NCBI RefSeq assembly: GCF_000972845.2
Contig: NC_040016.1
Location: forward strand, 14,156,701 to 14,220,700
Reading direction: 5' to 3'
DNA from: Larimichthys crocea
Lineage: Eukaryota > Chordata > Actinopteri > Sciaenidae
Length of the DNA stretch: 64,000 nt
Below the pieces are notes generated by a model. That model made no database searches. It was not told the origin of the DNA and saw only the letters and a list, made by a program, of their open reading frames with translations. Shown here piece by piece: positions 33,011 through 47,100 of the stretch (its first letter is position 1; every line of letters begins with the position of its first letter). A program made the translations under genes and the position numbers.

Positions 33011-35735
33011 ATGGACACAGCTGCGGTGGTGACTCTTCTGGCTCTGGTTATGGCAATGGCTGGCGTCAGTCGTGCTCTTCACATCCAAGGCAGTCTGGAC
33101 AAAACTGACATCCTGCCAGGCTCAGAGGAGAACATGGCCGACCACTTGCTTGGGCTGGTGAGACACAGACTCACAAACCTAAAATAAAAAATGTGCAATT
33201 CATGAATTTAAATAACATTTCTTTGCTCTTGATGTATCTGTAGCTGCGTCACGGATGTAGAAACGATTAGAATAGCTCCATTTATGTGTGTTTTCAGCCA
33301 TATAATTCATGTTACTTCCAACTATAAATAAGTTTGGTATCTGAAAACAAAACCTAAATTTGAAACGTATCTCTGGCGCACAAGACCATGTGTTAAAATG
33401 TACAGTCTGTCTCTAGGCTGGATTTAAATATGGACTGTCTGTGAAGAACCAGAAGTCATGCCAACATTTTCAGAGTCTGCCACTCCATGTGACAAAATAT
33501 GCTAATTGGATTTTAGCCCCTTTATCAAGTGAGACAACCTAAATCACACAACCCATTTAGATTTTGGATAATGCTCCTCTTCATGCATGAGTGTGAAATA
33601 CACTGTAATATATTCTGGGGTCACCAGACAGTCAGAGCAGGACAGAGAGGGTTTTCCAATTTTGCCGACAGATCTGGGTGTTATTTTGCATAAAGATAAA
33701 GGTGGATGGATATTTGGCTTGGCATGAGCTACATTTCTGTGCCTTTGTAGACTGATATCTACATCTCAAGGTCTCTTGCCACAGCAGGAATGAGTGACTA
33801 GAGTTACAACCCTTGGGGGTTTATATTGCAACCCAAAATGGAATCTAGTTATGGTGCTTTGATTTTTTTTAAATCCAAAAACAGAATACAAACTTTTTGA
33901 TATAAGTCTTTGCATTTGTTTGTGCGTATGCTGCTGTGCTCCAGGAGAGTGAAAACATAGATCACGGCATTGATGATCGTCTGCTGACTGCTGTGCTGAG
34001 AGCTCTGCTGTTCGGATCTCAGAGAGACACCAGGAACTCTGTCCTCCATCAGCCACAGAGGTCGGTGCCATTATTACACAACATACAGTACACATACAAA
34101 CAATCATACAAGAAATAAGTAAACCTATGAAACTGTACCTCAACCTGCTGTACAGCAGTTTCCTATGGGGTGTCATTTAAAACAAAATATTTACCAATTC
34201 TACTGCAGGAAAATATGACACCAGTACTGTCTCACTCTGGTTTGTCTGGGTGAAAATACAACATTTGCTGCAATGTCAGTGCAATTTTAGGGTTGCCTGA
34301 GGATTTTCAGAAAAAGCGTAGTCCAGCCTCCACTGACAGCATGATTAGTGGACTGATCTCTTGGTCTGAAAAGTAAAGCCAACGTAGAGGTGTCTTAAAC
34401 CTGCATTCTTTCTCATGGCCAGCAGAATAATTTGAACTTCTCAAAAAAGAGAATATGAGAAAATAATCCTACTTCACACTTGATGTATGCAGGTTATGCT
34501 TTAGGCCATGGCTGCCCTTTGATTGCTAAGTCATTCTCAGTAAGTACATCCAGCGAAGCTCACTGGGCTCACAACACTTGCATCAAACTATCAAACTAGG
34601 CAGTGCTAATCAAATATGAATCAAGTTTCTGTTACTGCATTGCTAATTTCTCAAATGTCTTCAAAAAGGTATTTTAGTGTACCGTTAAGCTGTAATACAA
34701 GTACATTTATAACTAGGCAGGGTGCCATTGTTTTCCTGCCAAGCGCAGTCCAACTTGCAGTATATTACCCACGCTCTTGTCCATATACGGTCATTTTTGG
34801 CTATGAAAACCAAGATGACAATGTCTGTAATGCCAAACTCAAGGCTTCAAAACATAAGGATTCTCATTTTCAAGGTGATTATACACTAATAAAAACATAT
34901 TTATGCATATTATATTCGGTTTCTGCCATATTCTGTAAATAGAGCCACCTAAATCTTACACATTGGACCTTCAGCAGTGTATAATTGATTTCTGAAATTA
35001 TCGGGGAACTGCAAGAGCCATGCAGATAAGGCTGCAGCTAATGATCACCCTTATTATTGAGTAATCTGAGAATTATTTTCTTAATTCATCATTTGGTCTG
35101 TAAAACATTAAAAAAAAACGATGAAAATGTCCATCTCAGTTTCCTTGAACTCATGGTGATGTGATCAAATGTCTTGTTTTGTCTAATAGTCCAAAAGTCA
35201 AAGCCATTTTGCTAAGAATAGATGATGTCTTGAATAGTGATGATTATCAAAATAGTTTCTCTCTAATCGTTGTAAAATGAAAATCTAATTTAACCCTTTT
35301 GCAAGTCATTTCCTTTCCATATCTGAATTTTCAAATGACACAAAGTGGTCTCATCCTTGAGACTTTAAATGTAATACTAAAACGATTGCCTTTTTCACCT
35401 TTAAAGTAACTCTTATGTAAGATTAAAAGTCTATTTGCAGCTTGTCTATTTTAAGTGAATTATATTTGTCCATGTTTGACCAAAAGCTTGATTTTGTGTG
35501 GTTGTTCCTGCTTAGATCGACAGAATAAAAAATGTCTAACAAAATGGCTTTCATTCAAACCACACATTACTCTGAATTACATCAGTTCTTGCCTCTGTTT
35601 CTCCTCCCACGTAGGTTTGGTCGTGGCTCCAGAGGGCAGGTAGTCTCGGAAGATCAGATACATTCCCGCGACTGGGAGGCTGCCCCTGGTCAGATCTGGA
35701 GTATGGCTGTACCCCAGAGATTTGGCAAGAAATAA
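33011..35735 (+). CDS. npff: npff: neuropeptide FF precursor, complete (127 residues, 3 coding exons)
   Basis: This is a secreted precursor of PQRFamide neuropeptides, which act on the G-protein-coupled NPFF receptors. Coding exons are 33011-33157, 33945-34060 and 35615-35735; they join in frame (384 nt with stop). Residues 1 to about 22 are a signal peptide ([20 protein letters not shown], then RA). Two PQRF motifs are present, each with an amidation glycine and basic residues. The first, at 86-89, sits in [12 protein letters not shown]; the second, at 121-124, sits in [13 protein letters not shown] at the very C terminus. The layout matches mammalian NPFF, which has FLFQPQRFGR and ends SLAAPQRFGKK. 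Arg79 is a possible single-basic cleavage site for the first peptide. The second intron splits the Arg codon of the first PQRF (phase 2). The ATG has a good context (accatgg). The alternative, npvf, is unlikely because its peptides end LPxRF. Confidence 0.95.
33158..33944. other. npff: npff intron 1
   Basis: A phase-0 intron of 787 bp with donor 'gtgaga' and acceptor 'gtgctccag'. Nothing else was recognised in it. Confidence 0.85.
34061..35614. other. npff: npff intron 2, with repeat fragments
   Basis: A phase-2 intron of 1554 bp with donor 'gtcggt' and acceptor 'ctcccacgtag'. It holds a repeat sharing its right end with the 'ccagtgtgtagg' family (about 34640-34967) and a second degenerate fish repeat (about 35025-35280, 'aaggctgcagctaatgatca' to 'tgattatcaaaatag'). 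No additional exon was seen. Confidence 0.7.
34640..34967. repeat. Interspersed repeat sharing its right end with the 'ccagtgtgtagg' family
   Basis: The right half ('gattatacactaataaaaac' to 'cctaaatcttacacattgga') matches the right ends at 42229-42489 and 58259-58614. The left part differs ('ttggctatgaaaaccaagat'), so this may be a mosaic or a related subfamily. Confidence 0.5.
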
Positions 35736-36029
35736 TCTGTCATGAGACCTGGCATAAGGCCAAGTAGAAGGCAACTGTGGAGAGACAAAATTTGAAGCAT
35801 GTTTTTGGTTCATTAGACTTTACTTGACACCCAGCAGTTAAGATGACATGAGCTTCAATTTTTCTAGGTTTTTCTGACTTCCAACACTAAAAAGCATGTT
35901 GATGAGTGCCTATTAAGGTTTTCTGAGCGAGCAGACCTCATTTGTCTTGACTGGAATGTTATTTTGGACCAAAAGTGTTTGCTGTAAATTGATTGCTACA
36001 AGCTTTTTTTTTCTTCTGGTCTCTAGGCA

Positions 36030-36035
36030 AATAAA
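36030..36035 (+). promoter_or_regulatory. npff: npff poly(A) signal
   Basis: AATAAA lies 295 bp after the npff stop codon and is the first canonical signal in the gene's 3' flank. This implies a 3' UTR of about 0.3 kb. Confidence 0.7.
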
Positions 36036-39000
36036 ATAGTGTTGAAGTTGGAAATCATAAACTTGTCTGTGTATGATTACAATAATCTATTGGGGGGTGT
36101 TGTTGAATACCATACAGATGCTACAGTCATATGAAATCTCTCCTGTCTGACATTTGACATCTGCGTGATACAAGAAATGTAATTACTTGAACCAATGTTC
36201 TTTTTGAAATACAGCTTAGGGCTGTAAATAATAATTATTCTCCTTATCATTTCGTTTTAAAACAGAAAATGGCCATCACAACTTCTCAAAGCCAAAGGTG
36301 ATGTCTCCAAATCTCATGTGTTTACATCATATCTATCCCCATACATATATAATTTCCCACAAGTCAATAGCAGGATGGCACCTTGCAATATGCATAAAGC
36401 ATAAAGCATGAGTCACAAGTAATTGTATCATCATTTAGATCATCATTATAATTGTACCTCCTCATGCATCCGCTACAGCATGAGCATCTGCCAGAGCACA
36501 TACAAGCATATAATTACTCTGGTTGTTTTTTCCACTGCATTAGATTCGTCTTATCAGGCTTGCTCTTACATCAGAGGAATGTAAAGTAAAGTAAAGGACA
36601 CACAAAAAAAAGATATGTACTGCAACGCATATGAAACACACTTTTGTTTGAAATAATATATCACTGTACATGTAATTAGTTTGCTTTTGTCTCTCCACAG
36701 ACAGTCGAGTGCAAGATGAGGTTTTATGGTACACGGATAGAAAATGTTTCTATCTGTCTGTGATGCACAGATTCCTTCTGCAGACTAGCAGTGGCTGTTT
36801 GGTTTTGTGTGTGGTGAATTTACAGGCCACCTGGGGAAGCAGTGTGCAATAAGCTTCAGCACTAATTAAAAGACAGCAACATGCAATTACTCTATGCTTT
36901 CACATTTTCCGCAGCCAATTACTGGGAAGGAAAGCGCGTCAATCCCTCTTAGGATGAGTCTTTTATTAGCCTGACCTCCCATTCCTCTTTATGAGCCCAG
37001 AAGACAAATTGAAGAATAACTAGTGTTGATTGGATACTATTGACCTCTTGTTTTTTAACTTAAAAGAACATTGTGGAGAAATTGGTATTTGTTGTGATTT
37101 AGTGCCCCCAGTTTTAGAGTGCAATACCACTAATATGGACATCTGTATCTGTAAGTGCATTTGTTATTATTATATCACTTATGATCAAAAATGAGTGAGT
37201 CAAGTGCAACAGCACAAGATATAGCAACCAGCTCAGCATCTGTCTTTCAGCCTTTTATTTCACAAAGCTCTCATCCACGACGAGAAGTTCATCCGTCGTT
37301 CTCTGGTGTCTCTTAACCATTGCCATCGTGTCTATGGAGGCTGCCACGTCTTGTTATGTTGTTCTTTGAGTGCTGAATGAGTTCATTGTTGCCTCTTTTG
37401 GTAGTTGGTGGAAAAATAGTCATTATAACTGCGCTTGTCTCAAACTGTCTAGTTTTTTCTGCCCTTCGGTGTCAGGATCCAGTAATGAGCCCATTCAAGT
37501 CTGGCTCACAGCAATAAGGTGAGGAAGAAACCACACTAGAAAACTTACTTTGACAAGCAACACAAAGGTCAGATTTATGTTTCATCTGCAATATTTGCCA
37601 GTTATATAAGAAAAAAAAAGACTTTTAAAGTCATAAGTCATTGAGAAAAGACAAAAAAAGCACAAAGTCTACCTAAAGTGTTTACTTCACCAACCTCAGT
37701 GAGAACAAGGAAAACTCCTAGTAATCATTTTAGAAAAAGAAAGGCACTGTCAGCCAAAATATTAAAAAAGAAACCCCCCAACCATCAACTAAGATGTCTG
37801 AAGAAACACAATGAGAAATAAATATGAGGTAAAAAGAAACATTTTGGGATAAAACACAAAAGACTCAACTCATCTGAATTTCATGAGTCTGCAGGGGGGC
37901 TCAGACAAAAAGTCTGTGTGTAGCCATTATACGAGACAGAGAGAGAAAGCAACACAAGACAGACTGATGTGGAGAGAAATATAGATATACTTGTATGCAG
38001 TGACTTTGCATCAACGAATATGAACTGCAGTTACCTTTAGATAGTCCTTCTGTATCTGTGGCTTGCTGACCTTTCTCTGAATCTCTCGGGTCCCATTTTC
38101 CCCCATGGTCATCATCTTGGAAAGCAGCCATGTTGAACAGCCGAGAGGGAGGTCTAAGCCATTACCGGCCATGGCCATGACACAGCACAATTCGTCACAC
38201 ACAACAATCTTTAATGGCTACAGGGTGAGTGAAGGATCTTGTTTGAAAAAAAGCAAAGTCAATGTCACGGGGAAAATGTAGGGGTGCGCTCTCCTACGTG
38301 ACCTAAAAGCACAAAATGCTCTTTGACTTTACAGCTAACCATTTACAAACCTTTTCTTTACCCAAACATCGTAGACATCCCTTCTTTTTCCTTCATATAT
38401 ATCCACATGAGAAAGAAAGCCTTTAGCAGTAATGAAAAATCAAGCTATGGTGACACTCATCATTGGCAGCTGGTCAGCACAAAACGAATACAGTGCCACC
38501 TTTGGTTTGACGTGGTTTGTATTAACATTAAACAACAAGAAAGAATCTAAGAAGATTTCTACTGCTTGCTGAGGAGCTAAAATAAGTTAAGGTGATCCAA
38601 GACTGTTAGATGCAGTATGATTGTCCAGAATCAGCGAGCAATTTGCAAGTTTATGTTGAAATAAATGATGACTGTCTTGAACAGTTGGGAGAATACAATT
38701 CAGAAATTTTAAAATTATACAGCATGCACTTAAAAATAAATTAAAAACATCACGTGCATCAAGTGTATACAATTCTAAAACACAGGTATGGTCCTTTAAA
38801 TATGCGAGAGGTTTGCTTTGAGGAAAATAACTGACCACATCTTCATATTATGCCATCTATTGTGAGAGATAATAAGATGAATAAATTAAGGCAATTGTTA
38901 CTCAAAACTCATGTATGTGATTGGTTTGGTTTGATGATTATGCTCTATTGGTTGCTTATTTTTGTGGTTGCGTTAATTATTTATGTATTTATGTGAGGCT

Positions 39001-40790
39001 TTTTACAGGGTATCTATCTATTTAGGTTAGTTATTGTCTTACTTTGAGTATAGAACAACACAGATTGAAGATTGTGGTATGGGATCAAAATGAGATAGCA
39101 TGATATCTGATGAAAATTTAAAACCTCCCTCTGGCAAGGACTGTCAAAACATAAAATAATAAAACAATATGCACTGTTTTATTAATAATCAACAGGATCT
39201 TTACTAACCTGTAGGAGACTGTGTGCACAGCTGTGGGCTTTTTTTCTTAAAGCTTCCTGAACAAGAGACACAAACAGACATAACACAGACTATTTAATGT
39301 TACTTGTCTTTTTCCTTCAGTCACTGTAAACATAAAAGGTTGTGTAGGAGAACTGTTGTCAGCTTTCTCTCACGCACGCACACAGAGCATGTGATCTCTT
39401 ATTACAGACTTTTCTGCTTTGTGACAAAGACATTTGGGAAATGCTCTGCCAACATTTTATTATCAGTCTCAGCTACAAGAAAATTAAAGTGTGTCTTTTG
39501 TGTGTAATTCTAGCAGAGCGACATAACGGCAGAGTTAAACCGAGAAAAAAGGATTCTGGTGTTGCTTTCATTTATTCATACATGAATACAGAGGGAGGGA
39601 GTTCTTCAGGTCAGAGGATTTACCCAGTGAGAGAAAATATTCTCTTTATCCAGCTTACTGTAGGTCTTCCCCATCCCGTCCACTTACAATAAAATGTGTC
39701 ATGGAAACCTGCCATTTGACTTAAAAGGCATCCCTGCTGACTACTGGTCTGTGCCATATGGTCATAGTGGCCCTGATTAGAGTCCAGCTGGGGATCTTGG
39801 TTATTAGGGGACCCCTCCTCCTTAAAATGTACTGCAAATCTGGAACGACAGAGCAGTCATATGCTCATTGGCTGGTGTCAGGTATCAAGGCCCAGTAGAC
39901 GTGTGATGTAGGGACACTCAGGCTCAGGGGCAATCGATAAAGATTGTTCTGGCCAGGCGGCAGTGAGGACAAGCTTTGTCAGACATGAAGAAAGCCCAGA
40001 TGATTATTTCACAGCTTCATCTTCAGTTTGTTGTCATTGATCGGGGTAAAGGACACATTTGTCTTTAACTTGGGTGAAATTGGAGGTGTATATACATATA
40101 ACTTAATGTGTAGAAGAGATTCAGAGTGAGGCTTTTGGTCTACGCTCTTTATAGGTTATATTTAAGCATGTGTGGGAAGGTGATTTTAAAAATATTCTCT
40201 CAAATCAAAGGCAGGACCATGTATCTTTCCTACCCTTCCAATAGATAAAGAAAGAGAGAGTATGTCTTTGTCATCCTCTCTCTCCCATCTGTGCAGGGGC
40301 TGCTGCAGAACAGCCCTGATCTCAGACATCCAATACAGACAGAAAGAAATGTGACAAAAGGGTGGGACTTGCATGAAAGGGAGTAAGGCACAGCGAATGA
40401 GAGCGAAGGAGAGGTGTTCCTAGTCCAGAATGCCCTTGCCTCAGCGCTAAGTGCCGGGAGAGACAGAGAGGAAGGAGAGTGAAGCCGGAGTAGAGACACC
40501 AGCAGGTGCTGAGGACTGAAAAAAACAAAAAAAAAATTAAAAACAGGACAGAATTGAAATAAGGTGCCAAAAAAAAGCTAGTTAATCAGGGAAAAGTGGG
40601 TTAAAAGATCAAATTAAGGAGACAGAAACTATAACACATCCTTAAGCTGGAGCTCACTTATTTTCTTTCTCAAGCACCCTCACTAAGCTTTTTACCCATC
40701 TTTTCTCCTACGGATTCTCAATCCTCGGATCATCCCCTCCTCCTTCTCCTCCTCTTCGTCCTGTCCTCCTCTTTGATAGACAGATCCACC
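36036..40790. other. Intergenic region between npff and ppp1r1a, including ppp1r1a upstream region
   Basis: A stretch of 4.75 kb without a recognised gene. The last 150 bp before the ppp1r1a ATG are pyrimidine-rich (40670-40775) and probably include 5' UTR; no convincing TATA box was found. A weak possible minus-strand exon at 38030-38200 is discussed as a finding. Other open frames here are short and show no family resemblance. Confidence 0.6.
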
Positions 40791-41756
40791 ATGGAAACTG
40801 GGAGCCCCAGGAAGATACAGTTCACCGTTCCCCTACTGGACACCCACCTGGACCCAGAGGCAGCTGAACAGGTGAGGAGGAGGGAGAGCAGAACGGATGC
40901 AAGGGGTTGGAAGAGGAGGTGGTTGAGGGGGATTAGTGACTTTCAGGTTTTTCAGTGACATGACTAGACATTGAGCAAAATCATTGTGGAAAAGATTCCA
41001 GAGGAAATTATGGTTTATGCTTTGTCACTTTGCAAAACATCTATTCCAGTCATTAGAGCAAGCAGGTGCAGACAGCTGAGCAGAACAGCAGTGTGCTGTG
41101 GCCAAAATGCCGAAGTACAGTTTGACAAGAAATTGATGCTTTAAAGAAAACAACATTTTCTGTTTCTTATCACTCCCTTGCACATAATTAACAAGCTGCG
41201 TCTGTTGAATGCAGTGTTTAAGGGATCGTGATGAATTTAAGATTGATTTTTCAGCCTCCACTCACAGCGTAGCAGATTCTCAGAGCCACAGGCTCAGCAG
41301 TGTTAAAAAGCAATGCTGCAGTGTATAGATGAGTCTCCAGGGGGTTGGTGTTGTTTTGGGTTTGAGATACTGGCTGCACACGCCGTACAGCAGTGAGATA
41401 TCGACAAAAGCTGCCTAGTATCACAAGATAAATAAATCAAACTGCTATCAGCAATATGATTTTATTCACGTCAGTCTGAAATATATCATCAGACTGTAAC
41501 TGCATGACATGACAGTTTAAAGCAGGAGGAAGTTTGAAAAGACAGACAGATGCAAAAAGTCTTTTTCAGGATTTTATTAACTCAACATCACGTAAAGACA
41601 CAAGAGCAAACTCTTAAAAAAACAAACAAACTGTGATTTTAATTCAGGTGTCTTTAGAGAATATAGTGAAGAGACGTGTCCCATTTGCTCATTTTATAAA
41701 TATAAAATGAAAAGGACAGGTCATTCATAATGAATGAGCCTCGAGTACACCATGTC

Positions 41757-41800
<44 letters not shown>

Positions 41801-44086
41801 ATCCTCGCTACCCACCTCACCTCTCCATCTCTCTCACCCCTCTCCTCTGCATATCTATTAACCCCATCCTTTGTTTTCTGCAGTTCACTCTTTTCCTCCT
41901 TTGCCCCACAGTGACTGTAAGACTCAGATGTTAAGAGGAGCACTTGTAAGGACATTTTGTTAGATGGTTTGGGGGCACAGTATGGTCAGGGTAAAGTACA
42001 AATTATATCAAATACAAGTATTATAAGGCTTGGTAAGGCTCAGATGTGAGGAACTGAGTGTGAATCATCTGCATTGTGTTGGTGTGCACTTACATTTGAG
42101 TGAGAGCTTGGTGCAGACTTTTTTTGGTTTAGCATGTACTGTATTATACATGCATTTTACTTATGTAATGTAGCAACCCTTTGCTGGAGAAACCTTTCAT
42201 CCACATGGAAAATAAGAGCAACTTTAAAATGTGTGTGAGATTTAGTGGCAACCAGCAGTGAAGTTGCTGGTTGCAACCAACTCCCCCTTCCCCTGTGTAT
42301 AGGACAAACTACAGTGACCACGATATTCGTGAAAAATCTAGAGCTAGTGTTTGGTTTGCTCTGTCATTCTAAGGTAACGAAAACACAATGATTCTTACAG
42401 TATTTTCTGTACTAATACACATAAAACGTACTCATAATTAATATAAACTCTCCCTGTCAAAGGGTCCTACTAAATCTTTACACACTGGACCTATAATGCA
42501 CTCAAAAGCTGGCACAGCTTTTATTGTGAAGCAGTCACAGGAAGTGGTCTGTATTTCTCACAGCTGAAATACAAAATTATTTTGCACTCACTTATTTCAA
42601 ACAACACGACACGTTTGCTTGGCTGCACTGTAAACAGACACATCTGCAATGCTTATTATGTATTTGTCAATGCAGCTGCTCAAGAAGTTGTTTGCTACCC
42701 GTACAGTTACTGTTACTATGGTAACCACAGGTGTCACAAAACAACAACAAAAAAAAAAAACATCTCCAAAATTATAGGTTTGATGAAACTGTCAGCAGAC
42801 AGGCATGAAGGCAGGATGGTGTGATTATTCAGGCCTGAAACTTATTAGTCTGTGTCTCCTGAGGAGCTCGTTAAATTTCCGTTTGAACTAAGAATCATTA
42901 TTATCTGTGTAATTGCCCAAGTGATGTGAGAAACACTGTGTTTGGTAAATTCATATAAATAAAGGTAGAGTGTGTTTGTGTGTATCTGTGGCATGATTGC
43001 AGTGCATTTGTCTCTCTTACTTTTTCTTCTTGTCTGAAAGATACCGGTTTAATTAAAGTTGATCTGATGGTTTCTTGTTTGTGTCAGGGAGTTGGTGTCC
43101 ACTGCCTGTATTTATTCAGCCACACGTCTGATCCCAGGCTGCAGCCATTCAACAGAATCTTAAACACCTCCAGGCTGCTGTTTACCTTCTCTTCTTCACC
43201 AGCCTCCTTTAAGCTGTATACAAGTGAAATTCAGTTTACCTCTTCTGCAAAAGCTCAAGAGAGTTATTAGGTCTCAGACTCAATAAGCATGGCTAAAGCT
43301 TGGCTGATTGCCATTGAGACTTTAACCTTCTAGGCTGTATTTTCTATTTATTCTAAGACCACTGTGAGTAGCCACTAATCCTGCATGGCCTGCCTTAAGT
43401 CCAAGACAGAGAGCCCAACGGTGAAACAGTCGGATATAAAGCAAAGGAAAATAAACAAAGGATGATCTCTGTATGTGAAAAAAAAAAGTGTATGTGCTAG
43501 TGTCTGTGTTTGCAAGCACACTTACACTGTATGAATGTCACGCCAGGGGGGTTTCTCCCATGGTTCACTAATCTCAACAACCTGACACCTCCCAGCATGG
43601 TGAATCAGCCTCCGTGGAGAACTGCACGTCAGTCAGAGCAGCCTCCCTGAGGTTTGACCCTCGCAACAACAGCACACACTCATCCTCTTATCCACACACA
43701 GATACGCTGCATGCCACCTTTATCATAACCTTACATTAGAGCTCAGTGTGTACTTAGGAGCACAAACTGTACCTGATAGAGGCCAAGACCTGATGGTGTC
43801 AGTGGTGACGGTGGTTTACAGATTCATTTTTAGTCTGGTGTATTTCAGTTTGACTGTTTGATGGAATAGTTTGACTTCTTGGGAAATGTTTATTTGCTTT
43901 CTTGCAGAGCAAATGAAAAGATCGATGCCACTCTCATGTCTTTTTGTTCACGGTTCACAGGGAGAAAGCATATGTCTCAAAATGTCAAAAAATACATTAA
44001 AAGGCTTTAAAAGAGTTAAATGAACATGATAAAGCTCCATTAAACTCCTGCTGAATAGGTTTTTCAAAGGTCCAGTTCCCCTGTTT

Positions 44087-44137
<51 letters not shown>

Positions 44138-47100
44138 TGAATGCATTCTTACTAGACCGAGGCAGTAGTCTGATTAGTGAACTAATCATGTTAACACCAT
44201 GTTATTTACTAACATTAAGGTTGTAAATGGGCTATGTATAACATTATTAACACAGCTGGTTTACATGTGGAGTAAACTCAAGTTTCTCCTGGCTTGTTAA
44301 CAGATTTGAATAACAATGTTCACAGAAAAATAAAATAAAATAAGACCTTTCCCCAGACGAGCAGATGACTAATACTGAACTCATTCAGATAAGGAGCACT
44401 TGTTTGAGAGAATTCATAGAAGAAGGCTATAATCTCCTTGTTGAGATGATGAATCATGACATTTTAAGGCAATGTTCTATTTTTTTTACAGACATTTCAA
44501 AGCACAGAGGACAGAGGACAGTGTCCTTCCTAATATTCTCTACACTGATGTTCCATGAAGACCATCTTTGTCCTTCACTGAGAACATAACAATTACTCTG
44601 TATTGCCTCAGGAGAGCCATTGTCCAAGAACTGTAGAGCGCTGTAGATTATATTTATTATCACTCCATGCATATCTCCAGCACATTAAGGCAATCGAGAC
44701 CTTTTAAATTGAAAATATAAGGTTTTAACCACAAGAAACAGATTGCTGCTTTGTTCAGTTGAAACGGTACATTTTTATTTGTAACCTTTTACCTGCTTTT
44801 TAGCATGACAGGCCTATCAAGCTTTGGATTTCTTCACATTAAAATAAGCAGTCTGCACTGGGTTACTTTTCAAAACTAAGAACTCAACCTGTAAGAAAAA
44901 TGGATTAAAAGGTGTAAACATTAGCATGTCTAACCAGTACCCAAGCCTTACTTCCTAGGCCTCGGATCAGTAATCTTAAAATTTCCATATTTATTTAAAT
45001 AACAATAATTTCTCAATATTTCCTTGCTGGTCAGGCGGGGTTGAAGATCTTATAGGTGGGGTGGGGTGCCCCTCAATGTAGTGGAAACACTGCGCAACGT
45101 GTGGATGGTCCTGGATATTATATGGAGTTAGACGTAAGGATGGCAGACCTGGTAAAGTTACAGCCCTGGTCAATGATTCTCAAATTAGTGTTACATTGCC
45201 AGCCACAAACGTTTGTCCTGCTCATCCCAGAGGCCTTTTCTCTTGTGATATGAAGTGAAAACTTACCATCACAGGTTATGTTTAAACAAAATTACAGTCT
45301 GAATTTCTTTTGGTCTCGGACATGTAGCTGTAGCCTCAGTGTTTTAGCACATTACATATGTATGTAGCTATTAAGTGCATACAAAACCCTTTTTTGTTCA
45401 CTGGAAACATTAAAAAATAGAATAGAGACAGAGTGTTCGACCAATTTAAGCTTAGCTTAAGTTGCTAGGTAGCTACAGCAGAAAACATCTGTCAGTGACA
45501 GTGTCTGTAATTCAGAAGAAAATTACATTTGCCAGCAATAAGTGAGAAAGTTGCTTCTGTTAAGGATCAAGGACCTATTAAGAATTAATTTTAAAATTCT
45601 AATTTTAGAATTTCCTCCATTCTAATTAAAAAATAATGCATGTGTACTTTGCGGAAAGGGTGCAGAACTTAGCAAACGAAGCATTTCCAGCTCCTTTACG
45701 CTGTTATTTATGTTTTACCAGTCAGAGGCACTCAGTTTCACAGCGGCTGCAGTAAAAGGTCTGAGCTGAAAAGCTACGTTCACTGAAACATAATGTTTTG
45801 CTCCCATTGCTCCTTAGTTGTATTTTAGGATAAAAACTGCTGCTATTTATGGTTGTGAGTCTCAGCAGAAATTAAAATCTTCTTGGATCTATTACAGTAG
45901 TTAAATTGCAGTGTGTGTACGGCATCTAACCCCTGTTTCCCAGTGCACTGGTTCAATTATATTCAGCAAGAGAGAAGACGATAAGGACTGGTACAAGGAG
46001 GAAGACAAAAGGAGTGACGAAACTGCGATAAAACAAAGTAGAAGTTGATGATCTGGGATTTTAGTGTTCTGTGAATCCAGTATTATTCAGAGCCAAATGA
46101 GACCACAGTAGGAGAGAGTCTGTGAAGATTTATAATGGCTGAGCACTGATTTTAGCCTCAACGCTACCAAGATCATATTTCAAATGACAAGATGAAGGAT
46201 GAGGAATCACATAATTCCTTGTCTGTGCATTGTACCAAATCTCTGACAGCTCAGCACTGTCTCAGCCCACCCAATAACAAGGTGTTGGGATAGTTTTCTT
46301 TAACCTTTATTTCTGCAGCAGTTTACTGGCGGTGGATGCCCTTTTTTGTGATTCAGGGCGCTGAGCGGTGCACACTCGTTGTTCTCGTGAAGGTCACAGG
46401 GTAACTTTGATAGTACAGAGAATTACATTTACTGCTGAGTACAGAGAATTACAAATTTACTGCTGATTTTCTCAAAGGTAACGTAGAGTCAGGAGATAAA
46501 GACTAAAGCTAAAGTAGACTACTCAACTATAAACATTTTCTGTCAGCTCAGTTAGTTAGGAAGTTGGTTCCATGATAAGAAAATAGGTCACATCCAAGTC
46601 TGTTTGAAACAATAACACCTGAGCACCTGTTAGGTAACCTTCACTAAAATTGAAATGGGTTCATGTAAGTGAGCATACAATACATGGACTGCATCCAACA
46701 AGACAACCCTGAATTTGTAATGATGGCATATTTCAAGTTCACAGAAGATGAGCCCAGTTCTTGAGTGCAAATCTTATCTTATCTTACACATTAGGCCTGT
46801 TTGGGGTGTTTGGTGTCAGAGCTGTATAATATAGTCAAATAAAATGGATTTACATAACCTGTGTAGTTCAGTTGGATTTCTGTTTAAACAGTGGATAGAG
46901 TTACAGGAAGAATAGGAACACAATTTTATAAAAATGTTTTTACTTTTCTGCCAATAAAGGGGAAGAGTGAAACTAAAAATGGGAATCTTTTGTTTCAAAA
47001 CCACAAAATCCCATTGACATTTGTAATTACACTTACAACTTGGTACAGAACCTTTTTCATCAGTATGTCATAGTTCACCTCAGATATATAGATCATAGTT

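Noticed and set aside
33766..34176. 136-codon minus-strand open frame over npff exon 2
   Set aside because: It is the antisense shadow of the npff exon, with no similarity or splice support of its own.
40773..40790. Upstream TTG start for ppp1r1a
   Set aside because: TTG is not a usual eukaryotic start. The ATG at 40791 has a good context and gives the expected N terminus.
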